Shown in pieces: positions 1 to 5,216 of a stretch of DNA of 5,834 nucleotides. A program made the position numbers and the translations under genes. Positions within the stretch are counted from its first letter, which is position 1. Each line of letters opens with the position of its first letter. This DNA is from Prevotellaceae bacterium (lineage in GTDB: Bacteria > Bacteroidota > Bacteroidia > Bacteroidales > UBA932). The DNA lies in the NCBI GenBank assembly GCA_031289895.1, contig JAITOP010000325.1:1-5834 (forward strand), in the 5' to 3' direction. A model generated the notes under the pieces. It searched no databases. It was not told the DNA's origin and worked only from the letters and a program-made list of their open reading frames with translations.

Positions 1-24
1 CATAATTTGCCGGTTTTTATTCCG

Positions 25-55
25 CAAAGATACAAAATCTTGCAAATATATGCAA
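25..55 (-). promoter_or_regulatory. Bacteroidota-type promoter for a gene leaving the window at the left
   Basis: On the minus strand TATCTTTG (25-32) matches the Bacteroidota -7 consensus TAnnTTTG exactly. A TTG (53-55) lies 20 nt upstream, the expected place for the -33 element. The first three bases of the window read ATG on the minus strand, 21 nt beyond the end of the -7 box. That is the same promoter-to-start distance seen for udk, lysA and the toxin-antitoxin pair here. I infer that a minus-strand gene starts at position 3 and lies outside the window; its product cannot be known. Confidence 0.7.
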
Positions 56-56
56 G
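39..56. repeat. Palindrome between the promoter boxes, possible operator
   Basis: CTTGCA (39-44) and TGCAAG (51-56) form a perfect 6-bp inverted repeat around the spacer AATATA. The palindrome overlaps the -33 TTG and fills most of the spacer of the left-edge promoter. A dimeric repressor bound there would block RNA polymerase, so an operator is a reasonable inference. No regulator is visible in the window. The element is short and AT-rich, so chance is possible. Confidence 0.4.
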
Positions 57-122
57 TATTTTATGTTATAATATGTTAATAATCAAATTGTTAATGGCTT
101 TTTAAGGAGCGACTAAATATAA

Positions 123-299
123 ACAAATGTTTTTGAGTTCATTTCAACCGAACACACACCTAAAAATGTAATGATTGTAGGCGAGAAAACGGCAAAAGAA
201 AATCCAAACAAACAACAAATACTAAATGATATTTCTGCAATTAAAGAAATATACGGTATAAAGAATCATTATCTTGAAGTTTTATTGGAGAAACTTTAA
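123..299 (+). pseudogene. C-terminal remnant of a probable SAM-dependent methyltransferase
   Basis: The frame is open from just after a TAA (120-122) to a TAA at 297-299, 58 codons. It reads as real protein: FEFISTEHTPKNVMIVGEK, followed by a charged helix-like tail ending in HYLEVLLEKL. From memory, the EHTPKN segment resembles the last beta-strand region of class I SAM-dependent methyltransferases of Bacteroidota. The SAM-binding N-terminal part is absent. Two in-frame stops (114-116 and 120-122) lie immediately upstream, and the 1-122 stretch does not read as coding in this frame. The first in-frame ATG, at 171, would give only 42 residues and falls inside the conserved-looking stretch, so I read this as a decayed 3' fragment and not a small gene. 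The family assignment is tentative; the coding character is more certain. Confidence 0.5.
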
Positions 300-334
300 A
301 TAATAACAACGGCATATAATTGATTTTTAAAATA

Positions 335-352
335 GAAAGCAACAACGCTTCC
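335..352 (-). terminator. Weak hairpin downstream of the udk-exonuclease operon
   Basis: On the minus strand GGAAGC and GCTTTC can pair (six pairs, one of them G-U) around a GTTGTT loop. TATTTT follows. It lies about 80 nt past the exonuclease stop codon, the right place for an operon terminator. The stem is short and the T-run is interrupted, so this is a weak candidate. Nothing else was recognised between 300 and 433. Confidence 0.3.
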
Positions 353-433
353 CAAATATTCAAAAGACAAACACCGCACTATTCCAACAGTTTCCTCCAT
401 TCGGCACAGCAGCAAGTAACAACATTCAACAAT

Positions 434-1138
434 CTACCCCACCTCCATCTCAATAAAAATCCCTTTCAGCCGCAAATAGAGGCTGGCGACTGTGAGTGTG
501 TCTTTTTCGCAGTAGCGGGCTATGCGTTCTATGTCGTTTTGATTGTAGTAAACGTCGGATACCATTGAGCCGTCGATGTCGTCTTTGGGTGAGGGTATGT
601 CGAAAATTGCTGCCATCAGGTTTAGCGAGGTGTAGTTTTTGTAATCGCCGAAACGCCAGAGTTCCATTGTGTCTAAAAACGGAACTTCCCATGGTTTTTT
701 GCCGCCTACATCCAATATTCGCGGCAGCTCTATTTTGTTTATCAACATTCGGCGGGCGATATACGGAAAGTCAAATTCTTTGCCGTTGTGGGCGCATAGT
801 TGAATGTCTTTTTTATGTTTTTCGTAAAATTTTTTCAGGCTGTCGGCAAAATCTGTCAGCAATGCGTTTTCGTCGTCTCCGTAACATGATTTTACTCTGA
901 ATATGGTTTTTTCGTCTTTTTTGTAAATAAATCCCATCGAAATACAAATAATTTTGCCAAATTCAGCCCATATTCCTGCTCGTTGATACGATTGTTCGGC
1001 ATCTTCGTCGGGTTTCTGGTTTGATTTCATTTTCTTTTCCCACAATTCGCGAATGTTTTGGGGAACATCGTCAAAACATTTGTATTGCGGAACTGTTTCA
1101 ATATCAAGAAACAAAATATTTTCTATGCGTTTATTCAT
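434..1138 (-). CDS. Predicted 3'-5' exonuclease, PolB-like (DnaQ superfamily)
   Basis: This 234-residue protein has the layout of the stand-alone '3'-5' exonuclease related to the PolB exonuclease domain' family (Pfam PF10108, named from memory). Exo I is FLDIETVP with metal ligands D12 and E14. Exo II is AHNGKEFDFPYI at about 116-127, with D123 as ligand. Exo III is YCEKD at 209-213, with Y209 and D213 in the YxxxD form. All acidic residues needed for two-metal hydrolysis are present, so it should be active on single-stranded or frayed 3' ends in the cytoplasm. The exact substrate is not known from sequence. It has no polymerase domain, and the length is typical of a stand-alone nuclease. 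Its ATG overlaps the udk stop by 4 nt (ATGA), so it is probably translated by coupling from the udk mRNA. No separate promoter is apparent. Confidence 0.88.
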   Translation of the reverse strand: MNKRIENILFLDIETVPQYKCFDDVPQNIRELWEKKMKSNQKPDEDAEQSYQRAGIWAEFGKIICISMGFIYKKDEKTIFRVKSCYGDDENALLTDFADSLKKFYEKHKKDIQLCAHNGKEFDFPYIARRMLINKIELPRILDVGGKKPWEVPFLDTMELWRFGDYKNYTSLNLMAAIFDIPSPKDDIDGSMVSDVYYNQNDIERIARYCEKDTLTVASLYLRLKGIFIEMEVG

Positions 1139-1749
1139 CGTTTTTGCAGGGCTTTTTCTATGGTTGTTTTCAGAATATCAATAGCAACTTCGTTGTGTCC
1201 GCCTTGTGGAATTATAATGTCGGCATAGCGTTTTGTGGGTTCTATAAATTGCAGGTGCATTGGTTTCAGTATTTTTTCGTAACGTTCAATCACTTTTTCG
1301 ACTGTCCGTCCGCGTTCTACAATATCGCGGGCAATAACGCGAATAAGTCTGTCGTCGGCATCAGCATCTACAAAAATCTTGATACTCATTTCTTTACACA
1401 GTTCGGGATGTGTATAAATTAAAATTCCTTCGATAATTATCACCGGTTGCGGTTCTACGTGAATTGTTTCGATTGCGCGTGTGCAGGTGAGATACGAATA
1501 AATCGGTTGCTCTATTGATTTCCCCTGCTTTAGCAGTTTTACGTGTTTCACAAGCAGGTCGAAATCGAAAGCATTCGGATGGTCAAAATTTATATTTTGC
1601 CGTTCTTCAACCGGAATATGGCTGCTGTCTTTATAATATGAATCCTGCGGAATTATCGAAACATCTCCCGGAGGAAACAGTTCTGCAATTCGCCGTACCA
1701 CTGTTGTTTTTCCGCTGCCTGTACCGCCGGCAATACCAATTACTAACAT
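1135..1749 (-). CDS. udk: Uridine kinase (uridine/cytidine phosphorylation)
   Basis: This 204-residue kinase phosphorylates uridine and cytidine to UMP and CMP with ATP or GTP, the salvage route into pyrimidine nucleotides, in the cytoplasm. The P-loop GGTGSGKT is at residues 8-15. The QDSYYKD segment (35-41) and NFDHPNAFD (54-62) carry the nucleoside-binding and catalytic Asp/Tyr/His residues of uridine kinases. PIYSYLTCTR (82-91) is the uridine-binding region, IIIEGIL (104-110) is the Walker B-like strand, and a DADADDRLIR...RDIVERGRT stretch forms the Arg-rich lid. The length is normal for bacterial Udk. The start is fixed by the P-loop beginning at residue 8 and by a -7 box 19 nt upstream. 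It is the first gene of a two-gene operon with the exonuclease, divergent from lysA. Confidence 0.96.
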   Translation of the reverse strand: MLVIGIAGGTGSGKTTVVRRIAELFPPGDVSIIPQDSYYKDSSHIPVEERQNINFDHPNAFDFDLLVKHVKLLKQGKSIEQPIYSYLTCTRAIETIHVEPQPVIIIEGILIYTHPELCKEMSIKIFVDADADDRLIRVIARDIVERGRTVEKVIERYEKILKPMHLQFIEPTKRYADIIIPQGGHNEVAIDILKTTIEKALQKR

Positions 1750-1768
1750 AATTTTTTTGATTTTGCTG

Positions 1769-1776
1769 CAAATTTA
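1769..1776 (-). promoter_or_regulatory. udk promoter -7 box
   Basis: TAAATTTG on the minus strand matches TAnnTTTG and ends 19 nt before the udk start codon. No TTG is found at the expected -33 position (around 1796-1799), where the sequence is A/T only, so only half of the promoter is recognisable. The heptamer repeat array begins about 60 bp further upstream. Confidence 0.5.
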
Positions 1777-1835
1777 ACGTTTTTTTTAGAAATATAAATA
1801 AAAAACCTGTTAAATTTTTATAAGACAGAAACCAG

Positions 1836-1902
1836 AAGTCGTAAGTCGTAAGTCATAAGTCATAAGTTGTAAGTCGTAAGTCATAAGTTGTAAGTCGTAA
1901 GT
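1836..1902. repeat. Heptamer tandem repeat AAGTYRT, nine and a half copies
   Basis: Nine complete 7-bp units plus AAGT run head to tail without interruption. Five positions never change. The two variable ones read CG, CG, CA, CA, TG, CG, CA, TG, CG in order. Units 4-6 (1857-1877) and 7-9 (1878-1898) are identical, a perfect 21-bp tandem duplication and so a sign of recent expansion. The repeat is intergenic, in the divergent udk-lysA region, with no open frame of interest. Similar AAGTCGT/AAGTCAT strings occur between genes in other Bacteroidota genomes, as far as I recall; their function is unknown. Confidence 0.9.
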
Positions 1903-1907
1903 ATTTT

Positions 1908-1939
1908 GTTGATTTGTTGATTTGTTTTTTGTTGATTTG
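1908..1939. repeat. Short GTTGATTT direct repeats
   Basis: GTTGATTT occurs twice in tandem (1908-1923) and a third time at 1931-1938 after a GTTTTTT spacer. It separates the heptamer array from the ACTTTA array. This is probably low-complexity slippage sequence; no function is apparent. Confidence 0.6.
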
Positions 1940-1945
1940 AAAAAA

Positions 1946-2054
1946 AACTTTACAAACTTTATACTTTATGAACTTTACAAACTTTATACTTTATAACTTT
2001 ATGAACTTTATAAACTTTATAAACTTTATACTTTATAACTTTATAAACTTTAAA
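1946..2054. repeat. ACTTTA-based degenerate tandem array, 13 copies
   Basis: ACTTTA recurs 13 times between 1947 and 2052, spaced 7, 8 or 9 bp apart by short A/T linkers (AT, ATA, ATAA, ATGA or ACAA). Higher-order copies exist. A 24-nt block at 1946-1969 recurs at 1971-1994 (period 25), and another 24-nt block at 1979-2002 recurs at 2021-2044 (period 42), so the array grew by duplicating multi-unit blocks. It ends about 25 bp before the lysA -7 box, where the -33 region should lie, so copy-number change could affect lysA expression. That effect is inference. Confidence 0.85.
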
Positions 2055-2078
2055 TTTTTATTTTAAAAAATATATTAC

Positions 2079-2086
2079 TAATTTTG
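2079..2086 (+). promoter_or_regulatory. lysA promoter -7 box
   Basis: TAATTTTG matches TAnnTTTG and ends 20 nt before the lysA ATG. The expected -33 region (about 2055-2060) is pure A/T at the edge of the ACTTTA array and has no TTG, so the upstream half is weak or absent. The leader is A-rich without a Shine-Dalgarno sequence, as usual in this phylum. Confidence 0.55.
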
Positions 2087-2106
2087 TGCTAATAAAATTT
2101 TAAAAA

Positions 2107-3261
2107 ATGCTAAACCAATCATTTACCGAAAAATTCAAGAAAATACAAACGCCATTTTATTTTTACGATATTGAATTGTTAAAAAAAACGGCTCAAACAG
2201 CAATTGCCGAAGCCGAAAAATACGGTTACAAAATACATTACGCGCTTAAAGCAAATTCAAATCGAAAAATACTGAAAACACTGAAAACCATTGGTTTCGG
2301 AGCAGATTGTGTAAGCGCAAACGAAATTATTCGCGCCGCAGAATGTGGATTTGATGCCAAACATATCGCCTACGCAGGAGTTGGAAAAACCGACAGAGAA
2401 ATAAATACAGCATTGGATTTCGGGATATTTACATTTAACTGCGAATCGTTGCCCGAAATTGAAAATATCAACAAACTTGCAGCCGAAAAAGGAAAAACTG
2501 CCGATATAGCAATACGCATAAATCCTAATGTTGACGCGCATACTCACGAATATATCACAACAGGTTTGGAAGAAAATAAATTCGGAATAAGCGAGTGGCA
2601 ATTCGACGAAGTTATAAACAAAATAAAATCGCTGACAAACGTAAATCTTATAAGTCTGCATTTTCATATAGGTTCACAAATTACTGATATGAAAGTTTTT
2701 GAAGTGCTTTGCAGTCGTGTAAATCAAATTCAAAAAATATTTGAAAATTCGGGAATAAAACTGCCGCATTTGAATGTTGGCGGCGGTCTGGGAGTTGATT
2801 ATCAAAATCCTGATACAAATCAAATTGTAGATTTTAAATCGTATTTCGAAATTTTTAATAAACATCTGCATTTGCACGACAATCAACAACTGCATTTTGA
2901 ACTTGGTCGAGCCATTGTGGGACAGTGCGGAAGCCTTATCACACAAGTAGTTTATGTGAAACACGGACGCCAAAAAAGTTTTGTAATTGTTGATGGCGGA
3001 ATGAGCGATTTAATTCGCCCCGCATTGTATAAAGCGTATCATAAACCTGAAAATCTGACATCTGCGAAAGCTGAACAAATTTATGATATTGTAGGTCCTA
3101 TTTGCGAATCGAGCGACTGTTTTGCAAAAAATGAAAAACTAAACGAAACGCAACGCGGTGATTTAATTGCAATAAGGTCGGCAGGTGCTTATTGCGAAAT
3201 TATGGCATCGCAATACAATTTGCGCGAACTGCCAAAAGCATATTATTCGGATGAAATTTAA
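2107..3261 (+). CDS. lysA: Diaminopimelate decarboxylase
   Basis: LysA removes CO2 from meso-diaminopimelate to give L-lysine, the last step of lysine synthesis, drawing on the pool that also supplies peptidoglycan. It is a cytoplasmic PLP enzyme, fold type III, normally a dimer. The 384 residues carry the full signature set. K48 in YALKANSN forms the Schiff base with PLP. HFHIGSQ (185-191) and the glycine loop GGGLG (225-229) bind the cofactor phosphate region. ELGR (265-268) and DGGMSDLIRPALY (296-308) contact substrate. GPICESSD (330-337) holds catalytic C333 and specificity residue E334, and GAYC (360-363) holds Y362, which reaches the partner active site. The CESSD motif separates it from ornithine and arginine decarboxylases. 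Nothing is missing; the length suits Bacteroidota LysA. It is followed 18 nt later by a secreted-protein gene, probably co-transcribed. Confidence 0.96.
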   Translation: MLNQSFTEKFKKIQTPFYFYDIELLKKTAQTAIAEAEKYGYKIHYALKANSNRKILKTLKTIGFGADCVSANEIIRAAECGFDAKHIAYAGVGKTDREINTALDFGIFTFNCESLPEIENINKLAAEKGKTADIAIRINPNVDAHTHEYITTGLEENKFGISEWQFDEVINKIKSLTNVNLISLHFHIGSQITDMKVFEVLCSRVNQIQKIFENSGIKLPHLNVGGGLGVDYQNPDTNQIVDFKSYFEIFNKHLHLHDNQQLHFELGRAIVGQCGSLITQVVYVKHGRQKSFVIVDGGMSDLIRPALYKAYHKPENLTSAKAEQIYDIVGPICESSDCFAKNEKLNETQRGDLIAIRSAGAYCEIMASQYNLRELPKAYYSDEI

Positions 3262-3279
3262 CTATTAAACATAAAAAAA

Positions 3280-4017
3280 ATGAAAAAAATATTTCTACTC
3301 ACAGGCATTATGCTGCTTTGTTTTGCCGGCACAGCGCAAACGACAAACAGCAAAGGCATTTTGAAAAAAAATGTGCTTCAACTCAACAACGGCATAACGT
3401 TCGCAAAGGGCGATACAATTATGCTTGGCGAACCTCAAAACAATGCAAACGAATTTACTTATATTTACGAGCCAAAGCATGGATTCGGACTTCTCGGCGG
3501 CAACGGAGCTGACAAAAAAAACAGTTATAAAATGTTTATAATTCACTTTTTTACAACAAAAACCGACAAAGAAAATAGCGAAAAACAAGTTATCGCATCG
3601 TTAGGTTATGGTAAAGACGAAGTAATATTGGACTGCGAAATTGCCGAAGCTGTTGATTATGGCGAAGTTATTGCAAAAGGACGAATACCGCAAAAATTTA
3701 ATATCGCCGTAAAACGAGACGAAACAAAACAAAAAACCGTAGAACAGCAACCCACAATAATTGCCGAAAAAACCGCCGAAATACAAGAAAAAACAACCAT
3801 AAAACTCACCGAAAACACGCTTTTGAACAAAATAAACGAGTTGCAAAACAACAAATATCTAACCGACAACGAACATTATCAACTGCTGAAACTCGTAACA
3901 GGCAACAACGCCAATATAGACGGCAAAAAAGAACTCATAAAAAAACTGCAAACACTGCGAGACGACAATAAATTAACCCTCGAAGAATATGATAAAATTG
4001 TTGATTTGATGTTGTGA
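3280..4017 (+). CDS. Predicted secreted protein with two SHOCT-like C-terminal repeats
   Basis: No named family is recognised for the whole 245-residue protein. Residues 1-19 form a clear signal peptide: MKK, a hydrophobic run with ILL/GIMLLCF character, then a likely signal peptidase I cut after GTA before Q20. The cysteine at 14 is not in a good lipobox. Residues about 25-140 look like a small beta-rich domain with Gly-rich stretches. Residues about 146-180 are a Lys/Thr/Glu/Gln-rich linker. The end (181-245) contains two helix-turn-helix-like units, at 181-206 (LLNKINELQNNKYLTDNEH...) and 219-245 (LIKKLQTLRDDNKLTLEEYD...). They fit the SHOCT pattern 'leucine helix, then (L/I)T-x-E-E-(Y/F)'. 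It sits 18 nt after lysA without a clear promoter, so it is probably read from the lysA transcript. A link to lysine or cell-wall metabolism is only positional. Confidence 0.75.
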   Translation: MKKIFLLTGIMLLCFAGTAQTTNSKGILKKNVLQLNNGITFAKGDTIMLGEPQNNANEFTYIYEPKHGFGLLGGNGADKKNSYKMFIIHFFTTKTDKENSEKQVIASLGYGKDEVILDCEIAEAVDYGEVIAKGRIPQKFNIAVKRDETKQKTVEQQPTIIAEKTAEIQEKTTIKLTENTLLNKINELQNNKYLTDNEHYQLLKLVTGNNANIDGKKELIKKLQTLRDDNKLTLEEYDKIVDLML

Positions 4018-4022
4018 TTTTT

Positions 4023-4052
4023 TTTGCATTATAAAATTTATGTTTATTTTTG
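4023..4052 (+). promoter_or_regulatory. Promoter of the toxin-antitoxin pair
   Basis: TTTG (4023-4026) and TATTTTTG (4045-4052) are separated by 18 nt and match the Bacteroidota -33/-7 pattern. The -7 box ends 22 nt before the antitoxin ATG. The promoter begins within 10 nt of the preceding stop codon, so the pair is an independent transcription unit. No clear palindromic operator is visible around it. Confidence 0.65.
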
Positions 4053-4074
4053 TGTTATATTTTAATCAAAAACA

Positions 4075-4323
4075 ATGCAAACCACAGGAATAAAAATAGA
4101 GAGAGATAATAACGGAGTTGCTCGTTATGTGCGTATTGACCTTAAAAAATATGGTAAATACCTGACTCCGCTGTTTAAAAAAGTCGGTATAAATACAAAC
4201 GACTTTACTTACAGTCAAGAATTTATTAACAAAATAAACCAATCGGAAGAAGATATTAAGAAAGGTAAAGTTATTAGTTTTAATTCGCACGAAGAACTTA
4301 TGCAACACCTTGATTCGTTATGA
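4075..4323 (+). CDS. Putative antitoxin of a YoeB-type toxin-antitoxin system
   Basis: This 82-residue protein lies directly upstream of a YoeB-like toxin and overlaps it by 4 nt (ATGA, 4320-4323), the classic antitoxin-first arrangement. It begins MQTTGIKIERDNNGVARYVRIDLKKYGK. I recall similar short Bacteroidota proteins next to small toxins but cannot name the family with certainty. It lacks the N-terminal pattern of YefM/Phd antitoxins, the usual YoeB partners. Residues 1-30 look like beta strands, perhaps the DNA-binding or dimerisation part. The C-terminal half (about 48-82, SQEFINKINQSEEDIKKGK... to HEELMQHLDSL) is charged and helical, as expected of a toxin-binding tail that folds on contact. 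It probably neutralises the toxin and represses its own promoter. The role rests on context, not on homology. Confidence 0.72.
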   Translation: MQTTGIKIERDNNGVARYVRIDLKKYGKYLTPLFKKVGINTNDFTYSQEFINKINQSEEDIKKGKVISFNSHEELMQHLDSL

Positions 4324-4595
4324 TATACAAGATAGAATTTACGAATACGGCAAACAAAGATATTGCAATGTTGAAAAAAAATGATGTTGTTGCATATAAG
4401 AAACTATTAAATTTATTGGCAGAGTTAGAACAACATCCCGAAACAGGAACAGGAAAACCCGAACTATTGAAATATCAATTTTCAGGATACTACTCTCGCC
4501 GCATTACTATCAAACATCGATTGGTATATAGAATTGAAGAAGAAATTGTTACGGTTATAATAGTTTCAGCATACGGACATTATTCCGATAAATAA
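4320..4595 (+). CDS. YoeB-type mRNA-cleaving toxin (Txe/YoeB family)
   Basis: A 91-residue RelE-superfamily toxin that would cleave mRNA in the ribosomal A site and stop translation when not held by its antitoxin. The second half aligns by eye to E. coli YoeB: GTGKPELLKYQFSGYYSRR, then HRLVYRI, then the terminal GHY. The catalytic set is complete: E48 (YoeB E46), R67 (R65), H87 (H83) and Y88 (Y84), with R60 and R61 matching the RNA-binding SRR motif. It has a three-residue tail, SDK, after the HY that normally ends YoeB. Its start overlaps the antitoxin stop, which ties toxin synthesis to antitoxin translation. No frameshift or lost residue suggests decay, so the module is probably functional. 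Confidence 0.9.
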   Translation: MIYKIEFTNTANKDIAMLKKNDVVAYKKLLNLLAELEQHPETGTGKPELLKYQFSGYYSRRITIKHRLVYRIEEEIVTVIIVSAYGHYSDK

Positions 4596-4605
4596 AATTT
4601 TATTT
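4590..4605. terminator. AT palindrome between convergent toxin and ogt genes
   Basis: AAATAAAATTTTATTT is a perfect 16-bp palindrome overlapping the toxin stop codon, and more T residues follow on the plus strand. It lies in the 24-nt gap between convergent genes, where a bidirectional terminator would be expected. An all-AT stem is weak, so this is a low-confidence candidate. Confidence 0.25.
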
Positions 4606-4619
4606 TTTGCCGCTAAAAT

Positions 4620-5081
4620 TTATTTGCAACTTTTTTCAAGATTTATCAAAAATTCCTTCATATCAAGCCCGTAGGCATAACCAACTAATTTTCCGTTTGA
4701 GCCGATAACACGATGACAGGGAACAACCACAGGCAACGGATTTTTATTGTTAGCCAATCCCACAGCCCGCGCTGCTTTTGGGTTTCCGATAATTTCGGCA
4801 ATTTGTTTGTACGAGTACAATTCGCCGTAAGGAATATTTTGCAATGCCGTCCAAACCTGCTTTTGAAATCCGCTGCCCTGCGGATTTATTGGAAAATCAA
4901 AGGCTTTTCGCTTGCCGTCAAAATATTCGAGCAACTGCTTTGCCGCGTTTTTTATTACGGCGGTTTCGTTTTCGCTGCCGTCAATTTTTTTCTTTCCAAA
5001 AACAATTTCAACAATATTTTTATCATCGGCAACAATCAAAATATCGCCGAAAGCAGATTTATAAGAATAATAATTTTTCAT
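4620..5081 (-). CDS. ogt: Methylated-DNA--protein-cysteine S-methyltransferase (O6-alkylguanine repair)
   Basis: A suicide repair protein that transfers alkyl groups from O6-alkylguanine or O4-alkylthymine in DNA to its own cysteine. The 153-residue chain has a short N-terminal RNase H-like domain (about 1-65) and the conserved C-terminal domain. The active site is PCHRV (121-125) with nucleophile C122 and its H123 relay. Y91 in SYKQIA (matching Tyr114 of human AGT) and the arginine finger R105 in ARAVG (Arg128) flip the damaged base. N111, in the LANNKNP segment, is the hinge Asn. One departure is GYAYGLD at 134-140: the family usually has GYAGGL, and Y137 takes the place of Gly160 in human AGT, where E. 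coli Ada has Trp. It lacks the Ada regulatory domain, so it is an Ogt-type enzyme. It has its own strong promoter and converges on the toxin gene. Confidence 0.94.
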   Translation of the reverse strand: MKNYYSYKSAFGDILIVADDKNIVEIVFGKKKIDGSENETAVIKNAAKQLLEYFDGKRKAFDFPINPQGSGFQKQVWTALQNIPYGELYSYKQIAEIIGNPKAARAVGLANNKNPLPVVVPCHRVIGSNGKLVGYAYGLDMKEFLINLEKSCK

Positions 5082-5108
5082 TTTTTACGATTGATTTTTT
5101 TATTTTCC

Positions 5109-5138
5109 CAAAGTTACATCTTATTTATTAAAATTCAA
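5109..5138 (-). promoter_or_regulatory. ogt promoter, -33 and -7 boxes
   Basis: On the minus strand TTG (5136-5138), a 19-nt spacer and TAACTTTG (5109-5116) give a close match to the Bacteroidota housekeeping promoter. The -7 box ends 27 nt before the ogt ATG. The promoter is divergent from that of rplU, whose -7 box is about 93 bp away. Confidence 0.75.
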
Positions 5139-5186
5139 TTATTTTTGCATAATAAAAAAAATAAGCAAAAATCTTAACATAAAATA

Positions 5187-5216
5187 TTTGATAATAAAAT
5201 AATTTTGTTACCTTTG
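5187..5216 (+). promoter_or_regulatory. rplU-rpmA promoter, -33 and -7 boxes
   Basis: TTTG (5187-5190), an 18-nt spacer and TACCTTTG (5209-5216) match both halves of the Bacteroidota promoter. It is among the most complete promoters in the window, as expected for a ribosomal protein operon. The -7 box ends 64 nt before the rplU ATG, far more than for the other genes here (19-27 nt). Confidence 0.8.

Noticed and set aside
171..299. Independent 42-residue gene
   Set aside because: The protein-like sequence continues upstream of the ATG to 123 in the same frame and includes the most family-like segment, so a truncated longer gene explains it better.
320..568. Plus-strand open frame of 82 codons
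   Set aside because: Its second half lies antisense to the 3' end of the exonuclease gene, it has no promoter or recognisable domain, and the amino acid order looks random.
496..900. Plus-strand frame of 134 codons, very rich in Cys and Arg
   Set aside because: It lies entirely antisense to the exonuclease, whose three catalytic motifs are intact; the composition is that of a reverse-strand shadow.
1836..1902. CRISPR-like array
   Set aside because: Units are 7 bp, contiguous and without unique spacers, and no cas gene is in the window; this is a simple tandem repeat.
3280..3339. Lipoprotein signal in the secreted protein after lysA
   Set aside because: The residues before C14 are Met-Leu-Leu, which does not fit the lipobox (small residues at -1 and usually -2); a cut after Ala19 fits better.
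4713..5177. Plus-strand frame of 154 codons opposite ogt
   Set aside because: Antisense to a gene with complete Ogt motifs and its own promoter; no motif is seen in the plus-strand product.
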